Below are positions 18,185-26,866 of a stretch of 64,000 nucleotides of DNA, one piece after another. Position 1 is the stretch's first letter. Each line of letters opens with the position of its first letter. The position numbers and the translations under genes were made by a program. Source of the stretch: Calothrix sp. NIES-4101 (GTDB lineage: Bacteria > Cyanobacteriota > Cyanobacteriia > Cyanobacteriales > Nostocaceae); assembly GCA_004296455.1 (NCBI GenBank), contig AP018280.1, positions 3,224,001-3,288,000 of the forward strand, given 5' to 3'. Under the pieces are notes generated by a model. That model was given only the letters and a program-made list of their open reading frames with translations, was not told the origin of the DNA and made no database searches.

Positions 18185-18217
18185 AAGTTAAGCAAAAAAA
18201 ATGAGGAACTTGTGAGG
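18185..18217 (-). promoter_or_regulatory. Shared promoter motif, site 4 (upstream of hydrogenase protease/hypA)
   Basis: On the minus strand CCTCACAAGTTCCTCATT (18217 to 18200) is followed 11 nt after CCTCA by TAACTT (18190 to 18185). The protease start is 58 nt from the motif edge. The IS at 18257 inserted only 40 bp upstream of this site. Confidence 0.7.
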
Positions 18218-18496
18218 AATGGAATAGATGAATCAAACATTCATTAATTTAAGTAACCTGAGTTCAGGATCAGCTGAGATAATGGTTGTGATGTTACTTT
18301 GTTCCAATTTCAGCACAATTCCTTGAATCCAACTGATATTTTTCTGTTATTAACAGCTAAAACCAAGAATTGGGGGATTCTCCCCCAAACCCCCTATCGG
18401 GGGACGGTTGCGTCTAGGCTGTTGACTTTGTTGGTTTTAAGGCACCATTGCTTCATACAATAATAGTGTCGTTAATACTTAGCACATTCAAAGCCC

Positions 18497-18748
18497 ATGC
18501 AGGAGTTTAAAAGCCCAGTTAGTAGATTAGCACGTTTGTTTCAGAAAGGTCGAGATAACTGGAAAGAAAAAGCACTATTAAAACAAAAAAAGATTAGAGC
18601 CTTAGAAATCAAGGTTAGAGATCTATTAGATTCAAGAGAAGAATGGAAAAATCGCGCGTTGATGGCAGAGTCAAAACTAAAAGAGTTAAACATTGAAGGA
18701 GATTTAGACGAAAAAAAGAGGAAATTCAAGTCGAAGCAGAAATCATAG
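18497..18748 (+). CDS. Small coiled-coil protein encoded by the IS (first ORF)
   Basis: An 83-residue, highly charged, lysine-rich protein with a predicted coiled coil through most of its length (WKEKALLKQKKIRALEIKVRDLL...). It lies just ahead of the transposase-like gene inside the IS, separated by 5 bp and in another frame. It is probably an accessory or DNA-binding factor for transposition, or an N-terminal part joined to the second protein by frameshifting. No catalytic residues are seen. Confidence 0.7.
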   Translation: MQEFKSPVSRLARLFQKGRDNWKEKALLKQKKIRALEIKVRDLLDSREEWKNRALMAESKLKELNIEGDLDEKKRKFKSKQKS

Positions 18749-18753
18749 AAGCT

Positions 18754-20055
18754 ATGGAATTAAATGTGAAGGGTCATCATTATGATGCCAAAATAATTCA
18801 GCAAGCACTCTTACTTTTAATTGAATGTGGTATCAGTTTTAGAGGAGTAGAAAAAGTATTTGAGTTGTTTAATAATTATGAAGAGCAGGCAACTCCAAGT
18901 TTCAGTTGTGTGAGAAAGTGGTTGGCTCGGATTGGAATATATGAATTGACAAAAGAGAAAGAATATCGTGATGATTGGATATTTATTGTCGATTTGACAT
19001 TAGAATTAGGGAAACAAAAAGCGTTGGTAATTTTAGGCGTTTCACAGCAGCATATTGAAGAAAATGTGATGAAGCAGAAAAGAGGGTTGGCGCATGAAGA
19101 CGTGAAAATTTTCGGATTAGAAATTATGGATTCTACGAAAGGAGAGATTATAGAATCAAAACTAGAAAAAATCAGTCAAAAAGTCGGCGTACCAGTACAA
19201 ATAGTAGCGGACAATGGTAGCGACCTAGCTCGTGGAATCAAGCTATACCAGCAAAATCACCCAGATATTATCTATACCCATGATGTGACTCATGCAATGG
19301 CTTTACTTTTAAAATACCAGCTAGATTCGGATGAGAGATATCAGTCATTTATTCAAAAATGTAATATCAGCAGACAAAAATTACAACAAACAGATTTATC
19401 ATTTTTATCTCCTCCAACACAACGTTCTCAATGTCGTTTTTTTAATGTAGAAAGGTTGACAAATTGGGGGATTAAATTACTAAATTCTTCTCCAGACACT
19501 TTAATTAAATTAATGCCAGATTCTGACCCTTCGCTGATTACTCAGAAAATAGTAGATAAATTGGGATGGTTAGTTGACTACGAATCAGACCTAATTCAAT
19601 GGAACCAAATGGTGTCACTCACACGAGGTGTTGAAACTCAACTCAAACAATCAGGAATTAGTCATAAAACTCTCGATTTTTTTGAACAAAATAAAGTTAT
19701 ATTTGATGATAATTCTCTCCAGAAACTTCAACAAAGTATTTTGGGTTATTTGTCTGTTCAATGCCGAAAAATTAAAAACCAATCTACTTTTTTAGCTACT
19801 TCTGATGTGATTGAGTCATTGTTTGGAAAATATAAGCAATTTTCCGCGCGCTGTCCATTTAAAGAAATGGGTCAGATGCTGCTAACCATCTGTTTATCTA
19901 CTATGAATCTGACGACAGCTTTGATTAAAAACGCACTTGAAACAATTAGTTTTTCAGACGTTGAAGCATGGCTATCTGAAGTTTTTGGTCAATCCACACT
20001 ATCAAAACGAAAAACGTTGTTTTCAGGGGATTGTGACGACATTAAAAGTGCATGA
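18754..20055 (+). CDS. Transposase-like protein of the IS (second ORF)
   Basis: A 433-residue protein lying between the inverted ends of the IS. An RNase-H-like DDE core is suggested by IFIVDLTLELG (first Asp), IVADNGSDLARG (second Asp, after a strand) and SDVIESLFGKYKQFS (Glu followed by a basic helix). The N-terminal 70 residues include a helix-turn-helix-like part (CGISFRGVEKVFELF). The ATG overlaps no upstream gene and follows a purine-rich stretch. Frame, ends and target duplication are all intact, so the element may be active. The DDE assignment is read by eye and the family is not identified. Confidence 0.75.
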   Translation: MELNVKGHHYDAKIIQQALLLLIECGISFRGVEKVFELFNNYEEQATPSFSCVRKWLARIGIYELTKEKEYRDDWIFIVDLTLELGKQKALVILGVSQQHIEENVMKQKRGLAHEDVKIFGLEIMDSTKGEIIESKLEKISQKVGVPVQIVADNGSDLARGIKLYQQNHPDIIYTHDVTHAMALLLKYQLDSDERYQSFIQKCNISRQKLQQTDLSFLSPPTQRSQCRFFNVERLTNWGIKLLNSSPDTLIKLMPDSDPSLITQKIVDKLGWLVDYESDLIQWNQMVSLTRGVETQLKQSGISHKTLDFFEQNKVIFDDNSLQKLQQSILGYLSVQCRKIKNQSTFLATSDVIESLFGKYKQFSARCPFKEMGQMLLTICLSTMNLTTALIKNALETISFSDVEAWLSEVFGQSTLSKRKTLFSGDCDDIKSA

Positions 20056-20303
20056 ACTTTTACCATGTCAAAAGGCACAGAGTCAACAGCCTAGGTTGCG
20101 TCCCCCAAGCCCCCTCCAAATAAGAAAGACAAAAGTTTTTGCAATCGACCAATTGCAAGGCTTCTTAATTCAAATGGAAACAAAACTCTTAACCCGAACT
20201 CAGGTTAAGTAACTAAACAAATTAATTACGCAATGGCAGCTTTTGGATCAATCAGTCTGTGGAGTTCTCTATATTCTTCAAGAGTCTTCACCAAAACCAC
20301 ATT

Positions 20304-21164
20304 TCAGTTCAATTTAAAATTACTTTGACTTTCTGCCAGCAAAGTATCTAATTCCTCCTGCATCTTACTAACCACTAGTTCATAGCAATAATTAACATAA
20401 CCTCTATCCATTGCCGCCTCATTCCCATACCTTTCAAAGACGATCGCCGGACAAACTCTAGTGTGAATAGTTACAGGCAAAGGAATATTCGGTAGAGGGC
20501 CTATAGATAATCCCCAAGGTAAACCTAAATAGATGGGGAATACTTCCGGGTCAATTCCCATTAACCAGGGCATTCCCCATTGGTGGAATTGCTTAAATAA
20601 AGGGTATAAATCTGTCAAAACAAAGAAAGTATCGTGAGCACCTGTGGAGATGACGGGGATAATGGGGACATGGGCGCGCAATGCCAGTTTGATAAATCCC
20701 TGTCTACCAGCAAAATATATTTTATTACTCAGGGAATGGGGGCGAAATAAATCCTGTGCCCCACCCGGATATACTAATAAACTCGCATCGCTACGTAGGG
20801 CGGCGGCGGCCATTTTCGGATGAGCAATAATTGCCCCTGTTTTGGCGGCAAACTCAGCTAATTCTGGACTTACCCGCCAAGCTTTGGGGTGCATTAACCC
20901 ATAAATTGGGCGTTCGACACCAAACCGAGAAAACCAGTCATACATCATCATGTGCATGTCTGGGGAAGCCATACCACCATTATGGGAACCGACGAGTAAA
21001 ACTTTTTCATTTGCTGGTATATTTTCCCAACCGCTTGTTTGCACGCGGAAGTAATAGCGATAAGCAAACTCCCAGAAAGGCATTAGCGAGCGAATAAAAT
21101 TGCGATCGCGTTTTTCTAACGACCATCCCAGTTTAGTTTTTACGGTTAGTTGCGGTTCGGACAT
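20304..21164 (-). CDS. Lysophospholipid acyltransferase family protein (phytyl-ester-synthase-like), copy 1
   Basis: A 286-residue LPLAT-fold protein. It has the His/Asp site in GSHNGGMASPDMHMMMYDWF, the VYPGGAQDLFRP motif typical of the diacylglycerol-acyltransferase / phytyl-ester-synthase branch, and FIKLALRAHVPIIPVISTGAHDTFF. The family includes the Synechocystis protein Slr2103, which makes acylated plastoquinol and triacylglycerol-like lipids; a similar job is plausible but unproven here. It is one of two tandem copies that share most of their sequence, so they arose by duplication. There is no strong ribosome-binding site. Confidence 0.85.
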   Translation of the reverse strand: MSEPQLTVKTKLGWSLEKRDRNFIRSLMPFWEFAYRYYFRVQTSGWENIPANEKVLLVGSHNGGMASPDMHMMMYDWFSRFGVERPIYGLMHPKAWRVSPELAEFAAKTGAIIAHPKMAAAALRSDASLLVYPGGAQDLFRPHSLSNKIYFAGRQGFIKLALRAHVPIIPVISTGAHDTFFVLTDLYPLFKQFHQWGMPWLMGIDPEVFPIYLGLPWGLSIGPLPNIPLPVTIHTRVCPAIVFERYGNEAAMDRGYVNYCYELVVSKMQEELDTLLAESQSNFKLN

Positions 21165-21237
21165 TCAAGCAAGTTTCCCAAAAAGCAGATGTGCTATTAC
21201 TTATATTGAATGTCTCCATCAGAATTAGCAATATAAC

Positions 21238-22080
21238 TTAAGCTTGAGTTTGCTTAACTAACGTATCTAACTCTTGCTGCATATGATTTACAACCATCTC
21301 ATAACATGTATTTACATAGGCGCGATCGCTTGCTGCTGCTTTTCCATATTCAGGAAATGCGATCGCCCGACAAACTCTGGTATGAATTTTTACGGGCAAG
21401 GGAATGTTCGGTAAAGGGCCAATTGCCAATCCCCAAGGTAATCCTAGATAAATTGGAAATACTTCTGGATCAACCCCCATTAACCAGGGCATTCCCCACT
21501 GGTGCAATTGCTTAAATAAGGGGTATAAATCTGTCAAGACAAAGAACGTGTCGTGAGCACCTGTAGAAATTACGGGAACAATGGGTACTTTTTCTTGCAA
21601 CGCTAACTTAATAAAACCCTTTCGTCCGGCGAAATGAATTTGATGGCGCATTGAATAGGGACGAAATACATCTTGAGCACCGCCAGGATAAACCAAGACA
21701 CTTGCGCCACTACGCAGTGCGGCGCTTGCCATTTTTGGATGTGCGGCAATTGCCCCGACTTTGGCAACTAACTCAGCTAATTCTGGGCTGACTTGCCATA
21801 CTTTTGGATGCATTAACCCGTAAACTGGTCGTTCTAGCCCAAATCGATGAAACCAGTCATACATCATCATAATCATATCTGGAGCCGCCAGTCCGCCGTT
21901 GTGGGTGCCTACCAGTAAAACTTTTTCATCAGGGATATGATGCCAGCCACTTGTTTGGACACGGAAATAGTAGTGATATAGTAAACTCCAGATTGGCATT
22001 AGCGACTTGATAGAATTGCGATCGCGTTTATCTAACGACCATCCTGGTTTGGTTGTATATTGTGCTTGTGGCTCTGACAT
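21238..22080 (-). CDS. Lysophospholipid acyltransferase family protein (phytyl-ester-synthase-like), copy 2
   Basis: A 280-residue paralogue of the neighbouring protein, with the same GTHNGGLAAPDMIMMMYDWF and VYPGGAQDVFRP motifs and a nearly identical central block (TGAHDTFFVLTDLYPLFKQ). Differences cluster at the N-terminus, around residue 50-60 and in the last 40 residues, which suggests separate acyl or alcohol preferences. It is 73 bp upstream of copy 1 on the same strand, so the pair is probably one transcript. Confidence 0.85.
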   Translation of the reverse strand: MSEPQAQYTTKPGWSLDKRDRNSIKSLMPIWSLLYHYYFRVQTSGWHHIPDEKVLLVGTHNGGLAAPDMIMMMYDWFHRFGLERPVYGLMHPKVWQVSPELAELVAKVGAIAAHPKMASAALRSGASVLVYPGGAQDVFRPYSMRHQIHFAGRKGFIKLALQEKVPIVPVISTGAHDTFFVLTDLYPLFKQLHQWGMPWLMGVDPEVFPIYLGLPWGLAIGPLPNIPLPVKIHTRVCRAIAFPEYGKAAASDRAYVNTCYEMVVNHMQQELDTLVKQTQA

Positions 22081-22251
22081 GAATGCATCTTTCCCAAAAT
22101 TGCAATGGTGTTCCTATGATTTAAGGTTCCCAATGGCAATTATTAATCATCGCTGCCGGAAAGTTGTACAGAAAGTTGTACTTTTTGGATGATTCGGGAA
22201 GTTACATCAACAATAATCACATCTTTTCGGCTAATCAGTGACAATAAAAAT

Positions 22252-22288
22252 TTCCCCGCGTCTCCGCGTCTCTAAGTCTCCGTGTCAG
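22252..22288. repeat. Dispersed GGAGACGCGGAGA-type repeat
   Basis: On the minus strand this reads CTGACACGGAGACTTAGAGA followed by CGCGGAGACGCGGGG. Related copies lie at 27763-27803, 45205-45241 and 56425-56461. All are intergenic. Confidence 0.65.
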
Positions 22289-22327
22289 TCTTAATAATTA
22301 AGTCAATATCACACAATATCTCCTCCC

Positions 22328-23458
22328 CTATCCCCAAAGTCTTCTTCCAGCCTTCCCTTGCAATCTCTCATGAGCATCATTTAACAAAGCCGGAATATCT
22401 AAATTTTCTGGACATTTTGGCAAACAATCACCGCATTCTGTACAGCGATTACCTTTCATTCCCGGAAACCAATGTCCAGCATTTTCAAACATGCCATAAC
22501 GATATTGCCCATAATCTGTCATCTCGTAGGCAACAGCCAGATTTCGCAATCGCAATACTTCCGGAATATGAATATTTTCAGGACAGGGCAAACAAGCATA
22601 GCACTGGCTACATTTTTCAGTCCCTAAAGCTAAATTTTGCTGCTGTTCCAACTTTGCAAGAGCGATCGCTTCTGCCTGAGTCAATTCTCCCCCATTATCT
22701 GCCACTTGTAACGGTGCAATTAATTCTTCGGGATTGGCTGCACCTACACTCAAAGTCGTTATCCGCCCATCACTAAGTAAAAAACGATAACTTAATGCTA
22801 GCGGTGAAAAAGGCTGGCAAAGTTCTCGCAGCTTTGCGGGTGGAGTGTATAATTTACCACCCTTATCGGCTGGAGAAATAATAAATATGCCCATATCTTT
22901 CTCTGCCGCCCGTTGAATTGCTGGGGCATTTCGCTGGTGAAAATAGTAATAATGCAGATTGACAAATTCAAACAAATCTGTATCTATCGCCGCTAAAATC
23001 AATTCGAGGGAACCGTGGGTAGAAAAACCAACATGACGCACTTTCCCCTCAGCGACAGCTTCCCGAACAGCTTGCATACAGCCATCTTCTGACTTTACCC
23101 AGTCGAGATGCTCCCAAGTATTTAAACCGTGAATCCCCAAACAATCCAGATAATCTAGATTTAACCGTACTAAGGATTCATGAATGTACCGACGCATGGT
23201 TTCCGCATCCGGTGTCGGTGGAATTTTGGTGGTGATGTAAATCTGGGAACGACACACCGATAGCCCAGATGTCACCGCACCACCCAAATACTCTTCACTA
23301 TTCCCGTATCCCCTGGCAGTTTCGATATGATTTATACCCAGCGCGATCGCTTTAAAAATGGTTTGCTGGGCAATTTCCTCTGAACCCAAGTAACGCATGG
23401 TTCCCAAGGAAAAAACAGACAACTTGAGATTGGTTTTCCCAAAGCGTCGATATAACAT
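22328..23458 (-). CDS. Aldo/keto reductase with C-terminal 4Fe-4S ferredoxin domain
   Basis: A 376-residue fusion. The first 270 residues form an aldo/keto reductase barrel (MLYRRFGKTNLKLSVFSLGT, then an AGAT-free NAD(P)H site ending SVGAANPEEL). The last 100 residues carry two iron-sulfur motifs, CSQCYACLPCP and CTECGDCLPKCP, as in a two-cluster ferredoxin. Such fusions probably pass electrons between ferredoxin and a carbonyl substrate; the substrate is unknown. The plus-strand frame at 22282-22776 overlaps its 3' part and looks like a shadow. Confidence 0.9.
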   Translation of the reverse strand: MLYRRFGKTNLKLSVFSLGTMRYLGSEEIAQQTIFKAIALGINHIETARGYGNSEEYLGGAVTSGLSVCRSQIYITTKIPPTPDAETMRRYIHESLVRLNLDYLDCLGIHGLNTWEHLDWVKSEDGCMQAVREAVAEGKVRHVGFSTHGSLELILAAIDTDLFEFVNLHYYYFHQRNAPAIQRAAEKDMGIFIISPADKGGKLYTPPAKLRELCQPFSPLALSYRFLLSDGRITTLSVGAANPEELIAPLQVADNGGELTQAEAIALAKLEQQQNLALGTEKCSQCYACLPCPENIHIPEVLRLRNLAVAYEMTDYGQYRYGMFENAGHWFPGMKGNRCTECGDCLPKCPENLDIPALLNDAHERLQGKAGRRLWG

Positions 23459-23562
23459 TTTGGTTTTTAGATTTGAGATTGTATACTCTAGACTGTAGAC
23501 TGTTGCTTAATTAACCTTTACCTTAGCCCAATCCAAAATCCAAAATTTCCAATCTCCAATCC

Positions 23563-24057
23563 TTAACTGTCCGTACCGAAGCGTTTGATTAAGTCTTCAG
23601 GTCTGAGGTTGGAGATAAATTCACGGAAAGCTTCTTGTTCCGCTTCATCAGCATCTCTGTCTACGGGTATTGATGCATCCGCTATCACCTCTTCCATTAC
23701 CCATATTGGCGTATTTGTACGTAGAGCAACAGCGATCGCATCACTAGGACGTGCATCGATTTCCTTTTTATTTTCTCCCTGCTGCAAAATTAAAGCCGCG
23801 TAAAACGTATCTTTTTGCAGCGAGTGGATAATTACCTTTTCTAAAGTCATATTCCATGCTTCCAGAATATTGACTATTAGATCATGGGTGAGGGGACGAG
23901 GAGGCTTTTGGTTCTCCAACGCGCCCATAATTGCTTTTGCCTGTTCTTGACCTATGTAAATTGGCAAAGCACGACGTTCGGTGCTGTCTTTGAGTAGCAC
24001 AATCGGGCTGCGGGTCATCGCATCTAATGCTATACCAGCGACTCTCATTTCAATCAT
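23563..24057 (-). CDS. Bifunctional nuclease family protein (DUF151)
   Basis: A 164-residue protein of the DUF151 / bifunctional nuclease family, common in cyanobacteria and plants. Recognisable are the start MIEMRVAGIALDAMTRSPIV, the strand ALPIYIGQEQAKAI and the invariant block IDARPSDAIAVALRTNTPIWV. Plant relatives have RNase and DNase activity; the bacterial role is not well known. GAGG lies about 8 nt before the ATG. Confidence 0.9.
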   Translation of the reverse strand: MIEMRVAGIALDAMTRSPIVLLKDSTERRALPIYIGQEQAKAIMGALENQKPPRPLTHDLIVNILEAWNMTLEKVIIHSLQKDTFYAALILQQGENKKEIDARPSDAIAVALRTNTPIWVMEEVIADASIPVDRDADEAEQEAFREFISNLRPEDLIKRFGTDS

Positions 24058-24431
24058 TGGTTAAGCCTCTACAATCCTTATGAATACTAGAAGTGTATGT
24101 AACAAATCACACCTGCAAAAAGGTAAGATTAAGATTGACATAAACATTAGTCTTTACTCGCTATAATTGCTTCTATTAAACTCCCTATTTGTGATGAATG
24201 CCAGAGTAAGTTAAGTCAGTTGATTTTGACAATAATCTACTTACCCAAGTATGCCTTGAATTTACTATTCATGTATTGATATGTTTATACAAAATAAACT
24301 CAGAAATTATACTGAAATAGTTGGACAACAAGGTACTAAATACTGGGAAAAGAATTGGTGCTCATCGAGTGTCTCCTGTGGAGAATCGCGTTGCTAATGG
24401 GGAAAAAATCAAGCTAGATAAAACAAAAGCT
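24058..24431. other. Intergenic region between divergent genes
   Basis: About 370 bp, AT rich, upstream of the DUF151 gene (minus) and riboflavin synthase (plus). I looked for an FMN riboswitch before the riboflavin gene and saw no conserved RFN core. No gene or repeat is recognised. Confidence 0.5.
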
Positions 24432-25103
24432 GTGTTTACAGGATTAATTCAAGCATTAGGAACAATGAAACCCTTAGGAGGGGATAGTTGGCAAATTTCA
24501 TTTATCAGCCATTCGTTAGATGTTATTTTACAAGATTTGGCATATGGCGATAGTGTAGCAGTTGATGGAGTATGTTTGACGGTCGAAAAAATATTAAATA
24601 ATGGATTTGTGGCGACAGCTTCTCCTGAAACATTGCGAAAAACAACTTTAGGACAGGAATCAATGCAAAGCCGATATGTCAATATCGAAACCTCGCTGCG
24701 GGTTGGCAGTAAAATTGGCGGACATTTTGTCATGGGACATGTTGACGGCATTGGGGAGTTGGTGTCAACACAACAAACTGCGACTTCTTGGGAAATGACT
24801 TTTTCGGCTCCCAGTCATGTGGCTCGGTACATCGTCCCTAAAGGTAGTATTGCCATTAATGGTATTAGTCTAACTGTTGCGGAGTACAACCCTGATGCGA
24901 TGCAGTTTCAAGTAGCCGTGATTCCGCTTACCTATGCTGAAACAAATCTCAGTCAACTTATACCTGGCAATTCGGTAAATCTTGAGGGGGATATTCTGGG
25001 TAAGTATGTCGAAAAATTCTTGACTTCTGGCAACCCCCAGCGAAATACGGATGAAGGTAATGCTATCACACCTGCCTTTCTGGCGGAAAACGGGTATTTA
25101 TAA
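24432..25103 (+). CDS. ribE: Riboflavin synthase, alpha subunit
   Basis: It makes riboflavin from two molecules of 6,7-dimethyl-8-ribityllumazine. The protein has the two lumazine-binding repeats: FTGLIQALG...GVCLTV and ATASPETLRKTTLG in the first, GHFVMGHVDG...GISLTV and IPLTYAETNL in the second, with the C-terminal LEGDILGKYVEK. The frame is open from a TTG at 24321, but all relatives begin MFTGLIQ, so the GTG at 24432 giving (M)FTGLIQ is chosen; that yields 223 residues, the normal length. The extra 37 upstream codons would have no counterpart. There is no clear ribosome-binding site at either place. Confidence 0.9.
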   Translation: MFTGLIQALGTMKPLGGDSWQISFISHSLDVILQDLAYGDSVAVDGVCLTVEKILNNGFVATASPETLRKTTLGQESMQSRYVNIETSLRVGSKIGGHFVMGHVDGIGELVSTQQTATSWEMTFSAPSHVARYIVPKGSIAINGISLTVAEYNPDAMQFQVAVIPLTYAETNLSQLIPGNSVNLEGDILGKYVEKFLTSGNPQRNTDEGNAITPAFLAENGYL

Positions 25104-25104
25104 A

Positions 25105-25140
25105 AGGGATAGGACAGGGGAAAGTTCCCTTGTCCCTATT
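25105..25140. terminator. Hairpin between convergent ribE and M23 peptidase genes
   Basis: ATAGGACAGGGGAA pairs with TTCCCTTGTCCCTAT across a 2-nt gap, with one bulge and one G-U pair. It lies between two convergent stops and is probably a bidirectional terminator. Confidence 0.6.
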
Positions 25141-25142
25141 TC

Positions 25143-26828
25143 CTAATTACTGGGTTGCTGTGGTACTTGTGGCAGTCGTGCAGTTTGTATACTTTGCATT
25201 AGCTGCGCCAGAGCATACTGTAAATGTACACCAGGGTCAGTGGCTACCCATCCATTTTGTGTTAGCTGGCGAACTTCAAAGTGGAGGTGAGGGCCAGTAG
25301 AATTACCAGTGCTACCCACTAGTCCAATGACAGTTCCTTGCTGTACCCATTGACCTGGTTGAACATAAATTTGCGACATATGCCCATAAAGGGTTTGCAG
25401 GGCGTTGCTATGGTTGACTACAACCGTTAAACCGTAGCCACCAACAAAATCAGCAACTTCAATTTGACCTGTGTAAGCTGCTAGGACTGGCGTGCCCATT
25501 GCTGCGCCAATATCAGTACCACTGTGGAATCTTCTATTTCCGGTAATCGGGTGTGTTCTCCAACCAAATATGGAAGTAATTGGTGAGGGAACTGATAGGG
25601 GGAAAATAAATCCATTAGGATTGTAAGCTAATCCGCCTGTGTAATTGACACGGGGTAAAGTCGATTCTAAAGGAATGTTGTAGGCGACTTTACTGTCACG
25701 GGGTGCGACATTGGCAGCAGTCATTGGTAAGGGTAAAGTACCAGCATTGCCTGTGGGTGTTGCACTTAGGGTTGTACCTTGGGGTATAAAACTACTCGGT
25801 GCAGGAATAAAACGATTGGGGTGATAGGTATTTTTGTTTGATGATGCAACTAAATTCGCTGTATTCGTGCGATTAACACTGCGATTGTTCTCAGAGATTG
25901 GCATGTTGCTAGCAGCAGCGATTCGCGAAGCTCTCCAACCACTATTATTTTCCCTTGTTGCAGTTCCTTTGGTGGGAATTGTACTGGCGACATCACTGTG
26001 ACTCTTACGAATCCAGCTTGGGGCAGTCGCGGAAGTCCGCTCACTTCTGGATATTGCTAAACGCTCAGCAAGGGAAGGGGTAATGGTTGCATTGACACAA
26101 TTACCGGAAATATTATCTCCTGTGCCAATTACCGCACGGCAACCGTTAGAGCGATTTGTCAGGATGACGCTACTAGGGATGCTATTTGCTGATTCGTTGC
26201 GGTTAGTGTTGGCTGTGTTGTAATTGCTGGGGTCAATGTAGGCGTTATTATAATCTTTGGGTTTATTGCCTGTATTGTCGATATTTACAGGTTGATTTGG
26301 CTGTGCTAAAGCAGGTAATTTCTTGGGCGCGATGCGGACAACAGGCGATTTGATTTCGACTTGAGCTTTTTCTTCTCGATTTTGTATACTTGGCTGCGAA
26401 GTAACTTCTACCTGTTTTTTTTCAAAGCGATCGCTTGGAGTTACAACTTGATTGCGGCGAGATTCAGCAACCTTAACTCTTAATTTTCTCACAACTGGAA
26501 CAGTTGCTGCTTCAGGAGTTTTTTGCTCACGAACTTTCCGGGTTGCTTGGGAAGATTGGGAAGCAACATTACGCTGCAAACGCTGTTTGAGTCGGGTACG
26601 GCGTGAAGAAAATTCAACCTGTGGCGATTCACTTGCAGTTTTGGGTGTACTTTCCGTAGTGGGAACTATATTATCGATCGCGGACTCTGTTTGAGCCAGC
26701 ACCAAGCCACTACTCATTAAGCTCAAGCTACTCAGCCAGCAGAGGCTTTGTGCGGGCAGAGAGCGCTGCCACGATTGATTTTGCGATCGATTGGCATCTT
26801 TCCGGGCAGAATGTTTGCGCTGCGTCAT
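25143..26828 (-). CDS. M23 (LytM-type) peptidoglycan endopeptidase with long disordered linker
   Basis: A 561-residue exported protein. A hydrophobic signal or anchor lies near residues 26-46 (SLCWLSSLSLMSSGLVLAQ). About 350 residues rich in Ser, Thr, Asn and Arg follow, then a C-terminal M23 domain: SIFGWRTHPITG, HSGTDIG (zinc His and Asp) and GPHLHFEVR (HxH zinc ligands), so the metal site is complete. It should cut cross-links in peptidoglycan during growth or division. The N-terminal part has no LysM domain that I can see. It converges on ribE and follows birA by 38 bp. Confidence 0.9.
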   Translation of the reverse strand: MTQRKHSARKDANRSQNQSWQRSLPAQSLCWLSSLSLMSSGLVLAQTESAIDNIVPTTESTPKTASESPQVEFSSRRTRLKQRLQRNVASQSSQATRKVREQKTPEAATVPVVRKLRVKVAESRRNQVVTPSDRFEKKQVEVTSQPSIQNREEKAQVEIKSPVVRIAPKKLPALAQPNQPVNIDNTGNKPKDYNNAYIDPSNYNTANTNRNESANSIPSSVILTNRSNGCRAVIGTGDNISGNCVNATITPSLAERLAISRSERTSATAPSWIRKSHSDVASTIPTKGTATRENNSGWRASRIAAASNMPISENNRSVNRTNTANLVASSNKNTYHPNRFIPAPSSFIPQGTTLSATPTGNAGTLPLPMTAANVAPRDSKVAYNIPLESTLPRVNYTGGLAYNPNGFIFPLSVPSPITSIFGWRTHPITGNRRFHSGTDIGAAMGTPVLAAYTGQIEVADFVGGYGLTVVVNHSNALQTLYGHMSQIYVQPGQWVQQGTVIGLVGSTGNSTGPHLHFEVRQLTQNGWVATDPGVHLQYALAQLMQSIQTARLPQVPQQPSN

Positions 26829-26866
26829 GGGTTCTGGTGGATTTTACTGTAAGATAACTGGCAAAT

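Larger units (their letters stand above)
18249..20212 (+). mobile_element. Insertion sequence, intact, family not assigned, with 8-bp target duplication
   Basis: The element spans 18257-20204 (1,948 bp). Its ends are CCTGAGTTCAGG on the left and CCTGAGTTCGGG read inward from the right. It is flanked by perfect direct repeats TTAAGTAA (18249-18256 and 20205-20212). A second, subterminal inverted repeat CTAGGCTGTTGACT / AGTCAACAGCCTAG lies at 18414-18427 and 20081-20094, probably part of the transposase binding region. It carries two open reading frames. The 8-bp duplication is shared by several families (for example IS66, ISL3, IS6), but the ends fit none that I recognise. Confidence 0.85.

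Noticed and set aside
22282-22776. Plus-strand frame of 164 codons
   Set aside because: It lies antisense to the well-supported ferredoxin-type end of the aldo/keto reductase; it has no family match and no RBS.
24058-24431. FMN riboswitch before riboflavin synthase
   Set aside because: No recognisable conserved RFN core or its long-range pairing was seen.
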